In this document: positions 50,944-59,957 of the stretch, one piece after another
Numbering within the stretch: the first letter of the stretch is position 1
Layout: each line of letters begins with the position of its first letter
Assembly: GCA_031384605.1 (NCBI GenBank)
Contig: JANNAT010000149.1
Coordinates: 1-64,000 of the forward strand
Direction: 5' to 3'
Origin: JANNAT01 sp031384605
GTDB taxonomy: Bacteria; Pseudomonadota; Alphaproteobacteria; Rhodobacterales; Rhodobacteraceae
Length of the DNA: 64,000 nucleotides
Position numbers and translations under genes: made by a program
The notes under the pieces: generated by a model
Told to the model about the DNA's origin: nothing
Seen by the model: the letters and a program-made list of their open reading frames with translations, nothing else
The model's database searches: none

Positions 50944-51692
50944 GCGGGGTCGATCATATTCGCGGGGTGACGTTTCACGGCCGTAAGGGGGCGGTTGAAA
51001 ACCGGTTCACTTATGGCGTTGATTATGTGGTGCTGAACCCCGAAACCGCCGTTGGCCCTGCGTTGTTTTCGCGCAACCGGGGCAATCTGACATCGTTACA
51101 TGACAGTGATCACGGTGGTGCGCCAAAAGCGGGCCGCGGTATCGAATGGGTGCGGCACGTGTTGGGCGTGCATGATTTACCGGGGCGCGATCGGGTGGAA
51201 TTACTAGCGCAGCCGCGCGTATTGGGGCATGTGTTCAACCCGGTGTCATTCTGGCTGTGCTACGACGCGCAGGATGCCTTGTGCGTGGTGATTGCCGAGG
51301 TGTCAAACACCTTTGGAGAGCGCCATTCCTATCTGTGCCACCGCGCCGATCGGGCGGCGATCAGCCGCGAAGATACCTTGACCGCGCAGAAAATCTTTCA
51401 CGTGTCGCCCTTTCAACCCGTTGAAGGTGGCTATCAGTTTCGCTTCGATATTCGTCCTGATCGGATTAGTGTCTGGATCGACTATACGGCCGGGGCGGGC
51501 GGGTTGATCGCAACACTGACGGGGCGGCGGGTGCCGCTGACCAATCGGGCCATCCTTTGGGCGTGTCTGCGCCGCCCGTTCGGGTCGCGCCGGGTGTTGG
51601 CGCTGATCCATTGGCAGGCGTTAAAGCTGTATTTCAAGGGCGCAGGCTATCGCGCGCCCCCCGCGCCCCCGGTTGATGAGGTATCGCGTTGA
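50940..51692 (+). CDS. DUF1365 family protein
   Basis: A 250-residue protein with the DUF1365 motifs HGRKGAVENRFTYGVDYVVL, HVFNPVSFWLCYD, EVSNTFGERHSYLC and KIFHVSPFQPVEGGYQFRF. The family is almost always linked to flavin oxidases and cyclopropane synthases; its biochemical role is unknown. It overlaps the flavin oxidase by four bases (ATGA) and the transporter gene by one base. Confidence 0.92.
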   Translation: MSGVDHIRGVTFHGRKGAVENRFTYGVDYVVLNPETAVGPALFSRNRGNLTSLHDSDHGGAPKAGRGIEWVRHVLGVHDLPGRDRVELLAQPRVLGHVFNPVSFWLCYDAQDALCVVIAEVSNTFGERHSYLCHRADRAAISREDTLTAQKIFHVSPFQPVEGGYQFRFDIRPDRISVWIDYTAGAGGLIATLTGRRVPLTNRAILWACLRRPFGSRRVLALIHWQALKLYFKGAGYRAPPAPPVDEVSR

Positions 51693-52945
51693 TGGCCGCT
51701 GTCGCAAAGGCCCCTGCGCTGTGGCCCTGGTCTTTGTTCGCCGCGATGATCGCGGCTGCGGGATTGCCGATTTATATTCATGCACCAAAATTTTATGTCG
51801 ACAGTTACGGCGTGAGCCTTGCCACTTTGGGCGGCGTTCTGGCGCTGCTGCGGTTGGTTGATGTCGTGCAAGACCCGTTTTTTGGCTGGTTGGCCGAAGT
51901 CACGCGGGCAAAGCGTGGCGTATTGGTGACTTGGGCAGTGGTGGTGCTGGTGGCATCAATGGTGGGCCTGTTTGCGGTTGTGCCGCCGATCGCACCATTG
52001 GTGTGGTTTGCCATCACACTGACCGGGTTGTTTTCAGCGTTCTCGTTTCTGACAATTGTGTTTTACGCCCAAGGGGTTGAACAAGCGGGCCAACTGGGCG
52101 ATCGCGGACACCTTCGGTTGGCCGGGTGGCGCGAAACCGGATCTTTGATCGGTGTGTCGTTGGCCGCGGTGGCCCCGGTGGCATTGGCCGGTGCTGTGGA
52201 CGCGCCGTTTTCAGGGTTTGCTTTGGGCTTTGCGGTGCTGGCAGCGGTTGCAGCGATTGCGATGCACCGGGCTTGGCGCGGGGGGTATGACATTGCGCAA
52301 AAACCGTCGGATTCAGTTTTAGCGGTGTTTCGCCCGGCACTTGCCGACCCAACCGCGCGGCGTTTGCTGCTGTTGGCGCTGATTAACGCAGCCCCGGTCG
52401 CTGTCACCTCGACCCTGTTTTTGTTCTATGTCGAAAGCCGCCTTGGCCTGCCCGATGCCGCCGGGGCGTATCTGCTGGTGTTCTTCGTCAGCGCCGCTAT
52501 CACCGCCCCATTGTGGAGCAAAGCCGGGCAGCTTTACGGTGAAAAGCAAGTTCTGATGGCCGGAATGGCCTTGGCGATTGTCAGCTTTCTGTGGGCTTAC
52601 GGGCTGGGCACCGGCCAATGGCTGGCGTTTGGGCTGATATCGGCGGCGTCTGGCGCGGCACTGGGTGCCGACATGGTGCTGTTGCCCGCGATCTTTGCCC
52701 GCCGACTGGCGCACCTTGGCAATGAAGGTGCGGGGTTTGGCCTGTGGTCTTTCGTGTCAAAACTGTCTTTGGCGATTGCCGCCGCGACGCTATTGCCAAC
52801 GTTGCAGTGGGCGGGATTTACCTCGGGTGGTGCCAACTCACCTGCGGTTTTGAGTGTTTTGTCGCTGCTTTATGCCGCCGTGCCTTGTGCCCTGAAAGCG
52901 ATGGCTTTGCTGTTGTTAACCTTCATCCCTTTTGAGAAAGCGTAA
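51692..52945 (+). CDS. MFS/GPH-type transporter
   Basis: A 417-residue membrane protein with about 12 transmembrane helices. The loop RLVDVVQDPFFGWLAEVTRAKRG after helix 2 is the signature of the glycoside-pentoside-hexuronide (MelB-like) branch. The substrate is unknown; as part of the RpoE-linked operon it may flip or export a lipid or its precursor. ATG 51692 overlaps the DUF1365 stop by one base. Confidence 0.88.
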   Translation: MAAVAKAPALWPWSLFAAMIAAAGLPIYIHAPKFYVDSYGVSLATLGGVLALLRLVDVVQDPFFGWLAEVTRAKRGVLVTWAVVVLVASMVGLFAVVPPIAPLVWFAITLTGLFSAFSFLTIVFYAQGVEQAGQLGDRGHLRLAGWRETGSLIGVSLAAVAPVALAGAVDAPFSGFALGFAVLAAVAAIAMHRAWRGGYDIAQKPSDSVLAVFRPALADPTARRLLLLALINAAPVAVTSTLFLFYVESRLGLPDAAGAYLLVFFVSAAITAPLWSKAGQLYGEKQVLMAGMALAIVSFLWAYGLGTGQWLAFGLISAASGAALGADMVLLPAIFARRLAHLGNEGAGFGLWSFVSKLSLAIAAATLLPTLQWAGFTSGGANSPAVLSVLSLLYAAVPCALKAMALLLLTFIPFEKA

Positions 52946-52947
52946 CC

Positions 52948-53517
52948 ATGTCGCCACTTCTTTCTGCCCTTCTGGTTGTTGCAATTGGTGTGGCGCTGTT
53001 GATTGCAAAAATGCGGCTGACCGGGTTTCATACTCAAAAACCGGCAGACTTTAGCGGCCTCGGCCCCAGCTTTGATCCGCGCACCCATCTGAACGGCCCG
53101 ATCCTGTGCGAAGGCGTGATTTATGGGCCGCTGGGGCGGGTGTCGTCCCGGTTCGTCGCGCAAATGGTTGGCGTTTGGGACGGCAATCGTGGCGTTTTGG
53201 ATGAGACTTTCACCTACAGCAACGGCGACGTACAGGTTCGGCAATGGCGGCTGACCTATGGCAACGACGGCAAAATGAAAGCCGAGGCAGATGATCTGGT
53301 GGGCGACGGGCAGGGCTTTGTTCAAGGCCCAACGGCGCAGATGCTGTATAATATCCGGCTGCCTGCGTCTGCCGGAGGGCACGTTCTGAAGGTCAACGAC
53401 TGGATGTATCTGGCAGAAAATGGAACCATCATGAATCGCAGCCAGTTTACCAAGTTCGGCTTTACGGTGGCAGAGTTGGTAGCAACAATGCGTCCCATGC
53501 CGCTTTTGGCTGCGTAA
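52948..53517 (+). CDS. DUF3833 family protein
   Basis: A 189-residue protein with an N-terminal membrane anchor (SPLLSALLVVAIGVALLIA) and the DUF3833 domain (RTHLNGPILCEGVIYGPLGRVSSRFVAQMVG, LDETFTYSNGDVQVRQWRL, LKVNDWMYLAENGTIMNRSQFTKFGF). The domain resembles a lipocalin-like beta barrel and is a standard member of flavin oxidase/DUF1365 clusters. It follows the transporter gene by two bases. Confidence 0.9.
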   Translation: MSPLLSALLVVAIGVALLIAKMRLTGFHTQKPADFSGLGPSFDPRTHLNGPILCEGVIYGPLGRVSSRFVAQMVGVWDGNRGVLDETFTYSNGDVQVRQWRLTYGNDGKMKAEADDLVGDGQGFVQGPTAQMLYNIRLPASAGGHVLKVNDWMYLAENGTIMNRSQFTKFGFTVAELVATMRPMPLLAA

Positions 53518-53528
53518 CGGGGCAAGGT

Positions 53529-54266
53529 ATGAATTTCAAAGGCAAACGATACTGGCTGGTCGGCGCAAGCGAAGGCTTGGGGCTGGCCTTGGCGCAGCAA
53601 TTGTCGGCGGCGGGGGCATCGGTGATTTTGTCGGCACGATCTGCTGATGGATTGGCTGCCGCGGCGGCAACCGTGTCTGGTCCAGTTCAAACGGTGCCGA
53701 TGGATGTGGCTGATCAGGCGTCGGTTTCACGCGCGGCGGCGCATATTGGTGAAATCGACGGTATCGTGTTTCTGGCAGGCGTCTATTGGCCGACCAAGGC
53801 GCAAGAGTGGGACGCACGTGCAGTGACGGCAATGTGCGATGTGAATTTCACCGGTTGCGCGCGGGTGCTGGGCGAGGTGGTGCCGGGCATGGTGGCGCGG
53901 GGGGCTGGGCATGTGGTGATCACGGGGTCACTTTCGGGATTTCGCGGATTGCCGGGGGCGGTGGGATATGCGGCGTCCAAAGCGGGCGTGATGACGCTGG
54001 CGGAATGTCTTTATGCCGATCTGCGCGGCACCGGGATAAAAGTGCAGCTGGGCAATCCGGGGTTTATCAAGACCCGGCTAACCGAAAAGAACGACTTTTC
54101 GATGCCATTCCTGATGGAACCTGCACAGGCGGCGGCGGCAATGATGGCCTTGATGCGGTCAAACGCCTTCAAATCCAGCTTTCCACGGGTGTTTTCGTGG
54201 CTGTTTCGCGGATCGCAGTTCTTGCCGGACTGGGTCTATTACAGGATGTTTGCGCCCAAGAAATAG
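53529..54266 (+). CDS. SDR-family oxidoreductase of the RpoE-linked operon
   Basis: A 245-residue short-chain dehydrogenase with a slightly diverged cofactor motif (LVGASEGLGLALAQQL), Ser in VITGSLSGF and Tyr-x-x-x-Lys in VGYAASKAG. Its placement 11 bases after DUF3833 makes it the last gene of the operon. It may reduce or oxidise a lipid intermediate made by the flavin oxidase. It is convergent with rsmB. Confidence 0.9.
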   Translation: MNFKGKRYWLVGASEGLGLALAQQLSAAGASVILSARSADGLAAAAATVSGPVQTVPMDVADQASVSRAAAHIGEIDGIVFLAGVYWPTKAQEWDARAVTAMCDVNFTGCARVLGEVVPGMVARGAGHVVITGSLSGFRGLPGAVGYAASKAGVMTLAECLYADLRGTGIKVQLGNPGFIKTRLTEKNDFSMPFLMEPAQAAAAMMALMRSNAFKSSFPRVFSWLFRGSQFLPDWVYYRMFAPKK

Positions 54267-54269
54267 CCG

Positions 54270-55514
54270 TCAGGCTTTGGTGACGCAGACCATAAAGAAC
54301 CCGTCCATCCCACCAATATCGGCCCAATAATCGGGCCGCAGGCGCAAACCACCTTGGGGGGTGATCCATGCAGGATCAATGCCTGCAGATATGGGCGGCA
54401 AAACCCGCAGGCCGGGATGGCGTAGTATTGCAGCGTCCAGCTGCGCTTCGCCCTCGTCAGGCAACAGCGAACAGGTGCAAAACACCATGCGTCCGCCGGG
54501 TTTCAAAAACCCCAAGGCGCGGTCGAACAACTGCGCTTGCAAGGCGATCAATGCAGGCAGTTCTGATCCGTCTTTGATGAAAGGCAGATCAGGATGGCGG
54601 CGGATGGTGCCTGTCGCGGAACATGGGGCATCCAGCAATATAGCATCGAAAAGCGCGTCTGGGTGCCATGCCAAGGCATCCGCCGTGACCAGTTTCGCCT
54701 TCAACCCGGTGCGGGCCAGATTTTCTGCCACCCGCGCGATACGCGGACCCGAAATATCAAGTGCCGTTACATCTGCACCCAAAGCCGCCAGTTGCAGCGT
54801 CTTGCCGCCGGGGGCTGCACACAGGTCCAGCACCCGTTCGCCGGGTTTTGCGCCCAACAACGGCACCGCCATTGCAGCGGCGGCATCTTGCACCCACCAG
54901 CCGCCTTTGGCATAGCCCGGCAAAGCCGAAACCTGCCCCGGATCGGCCAATCGCAGACTGCCAGTCGGCAGGGCTATGCCGTCGGGGGCGTCACCTGCGT
55001 TTAGCGTCAAATCAAGCGGCGGTGGCGTTGCATGCACGGCTTCAATGGCGTTCACCACATCCCGGCCATGCGCATGCACCAAGGGCTGCCGTAACCAGCG
55101 GGGCAGGCGTTGGGCTGCGCCGGGCAGGGCCGCCCCCTCGGGAACAGCGCGCAACACGGCGTTCACCAGCCCCGTCATATGCTGCGTCCGGTTGCCACGC
55201 CGCGCCAGTTCTACCGCTGAATTGACCACGCCATGCGCTGCAGCGCCGCCTGCCAGTTCAGCCACTGCCAACCGCAGTATGTTCATCACCGCCATTGGCG
55301 GCACTTTGCGCAAGGCGGGCGACAGCAGGGCGTCAACCCGTTCCAGCTGCCGCAAAACCTGCACGGCCAGACGTTGCGCACGGGCACGATCCGCCGGGGC
55401 CAGCAGAGCCAGGGGCCCCTGCGCGTCCAGCACCTGGTTCAGCGGTTGCCCGTCTTCCAAGATTGCCGTCAACAGCGACACCGCCGCACCCCGTGCCACC
55501 AAACCTTCAGCCAT
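54270..55514 (-). CDS. rsmB: 16S rRNA m5C967 methyltransferase RsmB
   Basis: A 414-residue RNA methyltransferase. The N-terminal NusB-like domain (residues ~1-140) is followed by the SAM-binding motif VLDLCAAPGGKTLQLAAL, the catalytic Cys in LDAPCSATGTIRRHPD and the second Cys in FCTCSLLPDEGE. ATG 55514 is chosen over a longer frame that runs into the divergent DUF1674 gene. Confidence 0.94.
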   Translation of the reverse strand: MAEGLVARGAAVSLLTAILEDGQPLNQVLDAQGPLALLAPADRARAQRLAVQVLRQLERVDALLSPALRKVPPMAVMNILRLAVAELAGGAAAHGVVNSAVELARRGNRTQHMTGLVNAVLRAVPEGAALPGAAQRLPRWLRQPLVHAHGRDVVNAIEAVHATPPPLDLTLNAGDAPDGIALPTGSLRLADPGQVSALPGYAKGGWWVQDAAAAMAVPLLGAKPGERVLDLCAAPGGKTLQLAALGADVTALDISGPRIARVAENLARTGLKAKLVTADALAWHPDALFDAILLDAPCSATGTIRRHPDLPFIKDGSELPALIALQAQLFDRALGFLKPGGRMVFCTCSLLPDEGEAQLDAAILRHPGLRVLPPISAGIDPAWITPQGGLRLRPDYWADIGGMDGFFMVCVTKA

Positions 55515-55582
55515 GCGCCCCAACCCTTGCCGTTTGTTCGTCTGCGCGTATATCAAGCACAGTCGCACCGCAAGGAAAGCCC

Positions 55583-55756
55583 ATGTTACCTGATCAACCA
55601 GACCTGCCCCCTGCCGCACAACGCGCTTTGGCCGAGGCGGATGCCCGCCGCAAATTGGCCAAGGCCGATCTGCCTGTTGAATTGGGCGGGCGCAACGGGC
55701 CGGAACCCGTGCGCTATGGTGATTGGGAGAAAAAAGGTCTGGCGATCGACTTTTGA
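55583..55756 (+). CDS. DUF1674 / SDHAF4-like protein
   Basis: A 57-residue protein ending GRNGPEPVRYGDWEKKGLAIDF, the defining motif of DUF1674, homologous to mitochondrial SDHAF4, which assists flavinylated SdhA during succinate dehydrogenase assembly. It is divergent from rsmB across 68 bases, as in many alphaproteobacteria. AAGGAAAGCCC precedes the ATG. Confidence 0.9.
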   Translation: MLPDQPDLPPAAQRALAEADARRKLAKADLPVELGGRNGPEPVRYGDWEKKGLAIDF

Positions 55757-55765
55757 AAGGTTGGC

Positions 55766-56125
55766 TTACCGGATATCAAACGATTCGGAATTTCCTGTGC
55801 CCTTATCGACGGTAAAGCGCAGTTTTTCCGCGCCGCGTGCTTCGACCAATTGGCAATTATAGTCGATTGCCATGCCGCTCCAATCCATTTCGCGGCAGAA
55901 ATACCCGTCTTTCCAATCCCAGGATCCGGTGATGTCCCAGCCCAAAGCGCTGCCTTGAATTGTGCCATCTTTGCCCAGTTGAAGCGTAAGATTGTAAAGG
56001 CCAATCCGCAAATCGCGGCCATCCACCAACTTTAGAAATTCGGATTTATCCGTGACTTTGGCAAAGTCATTGGCATGGGCGGGCAGGGCCGACAGGGCGG
56101 CAAGGGCAATCACCAAACGAAACAT
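55766..56125 (-). CDS. Small secreted hypothetical protein
   Basis: A 119-residue protein with a signal peptide (MFRLVIALAALSALPAHA) and a beta-rich mature part (FLKLVDGRDLRIGLYNLTLQLGKDGTIQGSALGWDITGSWDWKDGYFCREMDW). Two Cys residues could form a disulfide. Homologues in this lineage are uncharacterised and some are misnamed after the neighbouring dapB. It is convergent with the DUF1674 gene. Confidence 0.82.
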   Translation of the reverse strand: MFRLVIALAALSALPAHANDFAKVTDKSEFLKLVDGRDLRIGLYNLTLQLGKDGTIQGSALGWDITGSWDWKDGYFCREMDWSGMAIDYNCQLVEARGAEKLRFTVDKGTGNSESFDIR

Positions 56126-56237
56126 ATCTATCCCCAGGCGGTGTATTCAAAGATGATACGCAGATTTTGAAGGCTTGGTTCACTTTACGCGTCAAAAACT
56201 GCTTGCAGACACAATTTCAATTCGACCAAACATACTG

Positions 56238-57044
56238 CTAAAGCCCCAAAACATCCATCATATCATAGCGGCCCGGCTTTTGATTTTGACCCCAAAGGGC
56301 GGCTTTCAGCGCGCCACGAGCAAAAATCGCGCGGTCTGTGGCCACATGACGCAGCACAATACGTTCGCCATCGGTGGCAAAGATCACGTCATGATCACCG
56401 ACAATATCACCACCGCGAATGGCGGAAAAGCCGATGCTGCCATGGTCACGCGCACCCGTCATGCCATGCCTGCCTGAAACCATGGCATCATCGAACGAAA
56501 CGCCGCGCCCCGCAGCCGCAGCTTGGCCCAGCATCAAAGCCGTGCCAGACGGAGCATCCACCTTTTTGCGATGATGCGCCTCGACCACTTCGATATCCCA
56601 ATCTGCATCCAGCGCTTGGGCCACTTTTTGCGTCAGCCGCACCAAAAGGTTCACGCCCAGCGACATATTCCCGGCCTGAATGATCACGGCATGGCGCGCA
56701 GCGGCGTCAAGGGCGGCGTGGTGCGCGGGTTCCAATCCGGTTGTGCCAATCACATGCACAGCGCGCGCTTGGGCGGCAAGCGCCGCAAATTCGACGCTTG
56801 CGCCGGGCGATGTAAAATCAATCACGGCTGCCGCGCGGGCAAACGCCTCTAGCGGATCATCTGTGACGATCACGCCCAAAGGCGCACCGCCCATCGCCAC
56901 GCCGATATCCTGCCCGACCCACGCATGACCGCTGCGTTCAACACAGCCCACCAGTTTTGCAGACTGACCGGAGGCAATCGCATGCACAAGCATCTGGCCC
57001 ATCCGGCCTGATGCCCCGGTGATCACAAAGCCCGGAAGTTCCAT
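56238..57044 (-). CDS. dapB: 4-hydroxy-tetrahydrodipicolinate reductase
   Basis: A 268-residue enzyme of lysine and diaminopimelate synthesis. It has the cofactor motif FVITGASGRMGQMLVHAI, VIDFTSPGASVEFAAL, VIGTTGL, the substrate-binding NMSLGVNLLVRLTQKVA and the catalytic His/Lys segment EVVEAHHRKKVDAPSGTALML. ATG 57044 has GGAG upstream; a TTG six bases earlier is an unlikely alternative. It diverges from rbfA across 93 bases. Confidence 0.95.
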   Translation of the reverse strand: MELPGFVITGASGRMGQMLVHAIASGQSAKLVGCVERSGHAWVGQDIGVAMGGAPLGVIVTDDPLEAFARAAAVIDFTSPGASVEFAALAAQARAVHVIGTTGLEPAHHAALDAAARHAVIIQAGNMSLGVNLLVRLTQKVAQALDADWDIEVVEAHHRKKVDAPSGTALMLGQAAAAGRGVSFDDAMVSGRHGMTGARDHGSIGFSAIRGGDIVGDHDVIFATDGERIVLRHVATDRAIFARGALKAALWGQNQKPGRYDMMDVLGL

Positions 57045-57137
57045 CGTCAATCTCCTGTTTCACGCCCAATAGCGCCAATCTGTGTTCGGTGAAAGCCCGC
57101 CGTTGCGGGGGCCGCCGAATCCGCTTAAACGGGCGGA

Positions 57138-57569
57138 ATGGCAAACAAACGCACATCGGCCACTGGCCCATCGCAACGGCAACTTCGCGTCGGCGAATTG
57201 ATCCGCCGCACCCTGTCTGATCTGCTTAGCCGGGGGGAAATCCACGATGTGGAACTGAACCGGATGTATATCACGGTGGGCGAGGTTTCGGTTTCGGCAG
57301 ATCTGAAAATCGCAACGGTCTATGTGATGCCGCTGATGGGCGGGGCCACGGTGGAAGAGGCTATTGCCGCACTGTCGCGCAACAAATGGGAATTGCGCCA
57401 TAGGGTTTCGGCCGAGATGACGCTGAAACATTCGCCCGATCTGCGGTTTCGGGCCGATGAAACCTTTGACCGGTTGGATGAAACCCGGCGGCTGTTTTCC
57501 AACCCGGTGGTGCAGCGCGACATTGCTGCCCCGGATGTGCCAGACGCAGACGATCCTGCGAAGGATTAA
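57138..57569 (+). CDS. rbfA: Ribosome-binding factor A
   Basis: A 143-residue KH-fold protein: QRQLRVGELIRRTLSDLLSRGEIHD, ITVGEVSVSADLKIATVYVMPL and LKHSPDLRFRADETFDRLDE are standard RbfA segments. It matures 16S rRNA in the 30S subunit. It is followed three bases later by the NAGPA-domain gene and then truB, the common rbfA-truB linkage with one extra gene between. Confidence 0.94.
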   Translation: MANKRTSATGPSQRQLRVGELIRRTLSDLLSRGEIHDVELNRMYITVGEVSVSADLKIATVYVMPLMGGATVEEAIAALSRNKWELRHRVSAEMTLKHSPDLRFRADETFDRLDETRRLFSNPVVQRDIAAPDVPDADDPAKD

Positions 57570-57572
57570 GCC

Positions 57573-58298
57573 ATGCGCGCGGCTTTGATCTGGCTTTTTC
57601 TGTTGACTGGCAATCCCTTGCAGGCAGCGAATTGCGCGGATGTTTTGTTTGAATCGGTATCTTATACCACATGTGAAGTCGTCCTGAACGAAGATTTGCG
57701 GCTGTTCAACTTGGGCCCCAGCGGCCCTTATGGCAGTTTTTCAGCGATAGACGCCGCACTGGAGCCCCAAGGGTTGGCTTTGGGATTTGCGATGAATGCG
57801 GGGATGTTTCATCGCGATCTTGCCCCGGTGGGGCTTTATGTCGAAAACAATATGCAACAAGCGCCGCTGATCACCAGCGATGGGCCGGGCAATTTCGGCT
57901 TACTGCCAAATGGGGTTTTCTGCGTAGGCTCGCGGTTTTTGGTAGTCGAAAGTCTAAGGTACAAGTCGACCAAGCCCGCCTGCCGTTTTGCCAGCCAATC
58001 TGGCCCGATGTTGGTAATTGATGGCGCGCTGCATCCAAAATTCCTGCCAGATTCAGAATCGTTGAACATTCGCAACGGCGTCGGCGTGTCTGACGATGGT
58101 TTGCGGGCGATCTTTGTCATCTCAAACACCGCGGTGAATTTCTATGCCTTTGCCCGGCTGTTTCGTGATCAGTTGGGTATAAAGAATGCCTTGTATTTTG
58201 ATGGCTCGATCTCGCGGTTATACGCCCCGCAGCTTGATCGCCATGATGGCGGCTTTCCGATGGGGCCGATTGTGGGCGTTGTGGTGCCGCGTGGTTGA
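57573..58298 (+). CDS. Phosphodiester glycosidase (NAGPA) domain protein
   Basis: A 241-residue protein with a signal peptide (RAALIWLFLLTGNPLQAA) and the NAGPA/DUF2233 fold: FAMNAGMFHRDLAPVGLYVEN, NFGLLPNGVFCVG, GPMLVIDGALHPKFLPDSES, RNGVGVSDDGLRAIFVIS and NALYFDGSISRLYAPQ. Family members cleave phosphodiester-linked sugars; in bacteria it may act on the cell envelope. The protein is periplasmic. It is inserted between rbfA and truB. Confidence 0.9.
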   Translation: MRAALIWLFLLTGNPLQAANCADVLFESVSYTTCEVVLNEDLRLFNLGPSGPYGSFSAIDAALEPQGLALGFAMNAGMFHRDLAPVGLYVENNMQQAPLITSDGPGNFGLLPNGVFCVGSRFLVVESLRYKSTKPACRFASQSGPMLVIDGALHPKFLPDSESLNIRNGVGVSDDGLRAIFVISNTAVNFYAFARLFRDQLGIKNALYFDGSISRLYAPQLDRHDGGFPMGPIVGVVVPRG

Positions 58299-58349
58299 CG
58301 GCGCTGTTGGGGCGGTCTAGCTGACGGTTTTTGCAAGGCGGGGGCACCA

Positions 58350-59252
58350 ATGGCGCGCACGAAAAAGGGCAGGGCGATTTCGGGCTGGCTGGTGGTGGAT
58401 AAACCGGCGGGCATCACCTCGACCACGGTTGTCAATAAAGTGAAATGGGCAATGGATGCGCAAAAGGCGGGCCATGCCGGCACGCTTGATCCGGCCGCCA
58501 CGGGCGTTTTGGCAATTGCGCTGGGTGAGGCGACCAAGACGGTGCCTTTTGTGACCGATGCGCTGAAATGTTACCGTTTTGTTGTGACGTTTGGGGCCGA
58601 AACAACGACGGATGATGCCGACGGCACGGTAACACAGGTGGCCGAAACCCGGCCAAGCGATGCGCAGATTGAGTCTGCTTTGGCGGCCTTTCGCGGCGAT
58701 ATCCAGCAAGTGCCGCCACAGTTTTCCGCAGTGAAAGTGGATGGTGAACGGGCGTATGATCTGGCCCGGATCGGGGAAGCAATGGATTTGGCCGCTCGCG
58801 ATCTTTGGGTTGAACGGCTGACGTTTTTGGCGCGCGCCGACGCCGATCATATCGAATTGGAAATGGTCTGCGGCAAGGGCGGCTATGTGCGGTCAATCGC
58901 GCGCGATCTAGGGCGCGCGCTGGGCTGTCTGGCGCATGTGCAATGGCTGCGCCGTGAATGGTCGGGGCCTTTTACCGCCGCAGAAGGGATCAGTCTGGCC
59001 GAGATTGACCGTCTGGCCAAAACGCCCGAGCTGGACGCCTGGTTAAAACCATTGGAGCTGGGGTTGGTCGACTTGCCGGAATTGCCCTGCACCCCCGAAG
59101 GCGCAGCCCGTTTGCGCAATGGCAATCCGGGCATGGTTTTGTCGTCGAGCGTTGGTTATGGTGAAGAGGCCTGGGCCAGTTACCTTGGGCGCGCCGTGGC
59201 TGTTGGGATTTATAAATCGGGTGAGCTGCACCCCAGCCGGGTGTTTAACTGA
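58350..59252 (+). CDS. truB: tRNA pseudouridine(55) synthase
   Basis: A 300-residue synthase with the catalytic Asp47 in AGHAGTLDPAATGVL, KCYRFVVTFGAETTTDDADG, IQQVPPQFSAVKVDGERAYDLAR and CGKGGYVRSIARDLGRALG. It makes pseudouridine 55 in the T-loop of tRNAs. The start ATG overlaps a GGGGGCACCA stretch. After the stop there is a GC hairpin (GCCCCG/CGGGGC, 59263-59279) without a T-run. Confidence 0.95.
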   Translation: MARTKKGRAISGWLVVDKPAGITSTTVVNKVKWAMDAQKAGHAGTLDPAATGVLAIALGEATKTVPFVTDALKCYRFVVTFGAETTTDDADGTVTQVAETRPSDAQIESALAAFRGDIQQVPPQFSAVKVDGERAYDLARIGEAMDLAARDLWVERLTFLARADADHIELEMVCGKGGYVRSIARDLGRALGCLAHVQWLRREWSGPFTAAEGISLAEIDRLAKTPELDAWLKPLELGLVDLPELPCTPEGAARLRNGNPGMVLSSSVGYGEEAWASYLGRAVAVGIYKSGELHPSRVFN

Positions 59253-59338
59253 CTGAAAACGGGCCCCGTCCCGCGGGGCAGCCCAGGCCCGCTATTTCGG
59301 GCTGACGCGGTATGAATTCCGGATATATTTGGGGTCTT

Positions 59339-59857
59339 ATGATCAAGCGGCACCATAGGAAAAGCGATACAGCTAGCGAGGCGGTGTATTCTGACTGTCA
59401 GATGTATCGCTATTCGTTGACCCGTCAATGGCAAACTACCGGACGTAAAGCCTTGTTTGTCATGCTGAATCCGTCGACAGCCACAGAAGTTCAAAATGAT
59501 CCAACTGTTGAGCGATGCGAGCGTCGCGCGCGCGCGCTGGGCTTTGGAGCGTTTGCCGTTACCAATATCTTCGCTTACCGCGCAACTGATCCAATGCGGA
59601 TGCGCGGGCAGGTCGATCCGGTTGGGCCGCAGAATGATCAGGCGATTGCAGAGGCGGTCATTTGGGCCGATCAGATCATCTGCGGATGGGGCGGTCACGG
59701 CGCGCATATTGGGCGGGGCGCGCAGGTCGGTGCATTATTGCGTTCAATGGGTAAGCCGTTGTTCCATTTGGGGTTAACCCAAGCAGGGCAACCCAGACAT
59801 CCCTTGTACATTGGCTATGCGGTGCAGCCAATGCAGTGGATAGATGCGTGCCTGTGA
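59339..59857 (+). CDS. DUF1643 family protein
   Basis: A 172-residue protein with the DUF1643 signature: RKALFVMLNPSTATEVQNDPTVERCERRARALGFGAFAVTNIFAYRATDP, then ADQIICGWGGHG and HPLYIG at the C-terminus. The family is cytoplasmic with unknown function, found sporadically and sometimes near mobile genes. ATG 59339 is preferred over ATG 59312. Convergent with the RTX-repeat gene. Confidence 0.88.
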   Translation: MIKRHHRKSDTASEAVYSDCQMYRYSLTRQWQTTGRKALFVMLNPSTATEVQNDPTVERCERRARALGFGAFAVTNIFAYRATDPMRMRGQVDPVGPQNDQAIAEAVIWADQIICGWGGHGAHIGRGAQVGALLRSMGKPLFHLGLTQAGQPRHPLYIGYAVQPMQWIDACL

Positions 59858-59870
59858 TCAATTACGCGAG

Positions 59871-59957
59871 AGCGTTTCAGGTTTAAGTTGGATCAGAATT
59901 CAAACTAAAAGTGTTTGAATTCTGATGCTTGGGATTTCAACGACAATCCGAAACGCT
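59871..59957. repeat. Nested inverted repeats between convergent genes
   Basis: Inner arms ATCAGAATTCAAAC (59892-59905) and GTTTGAATTCTGAT (59913-59926) match perfectly over 14 bases around a 7-base spacer. Outer arms AGCGTTTC (59871-59878) and GAAACGCT (59950-59957) also match. The element lies in the gap between the convergent DUF1643 and RTX genes and is much richer in A+T than its flanks. It could be a bidirectional terminator or a miniature dispersed element. Confidence 0.85.

Noticed and set aside
59261..59280. Terminator after truB
   Set aside because: A GC hairpin exists (GCCCCG/CGGGGC) but there is no T-run, so it is noted only as a possible weak stem-loop.
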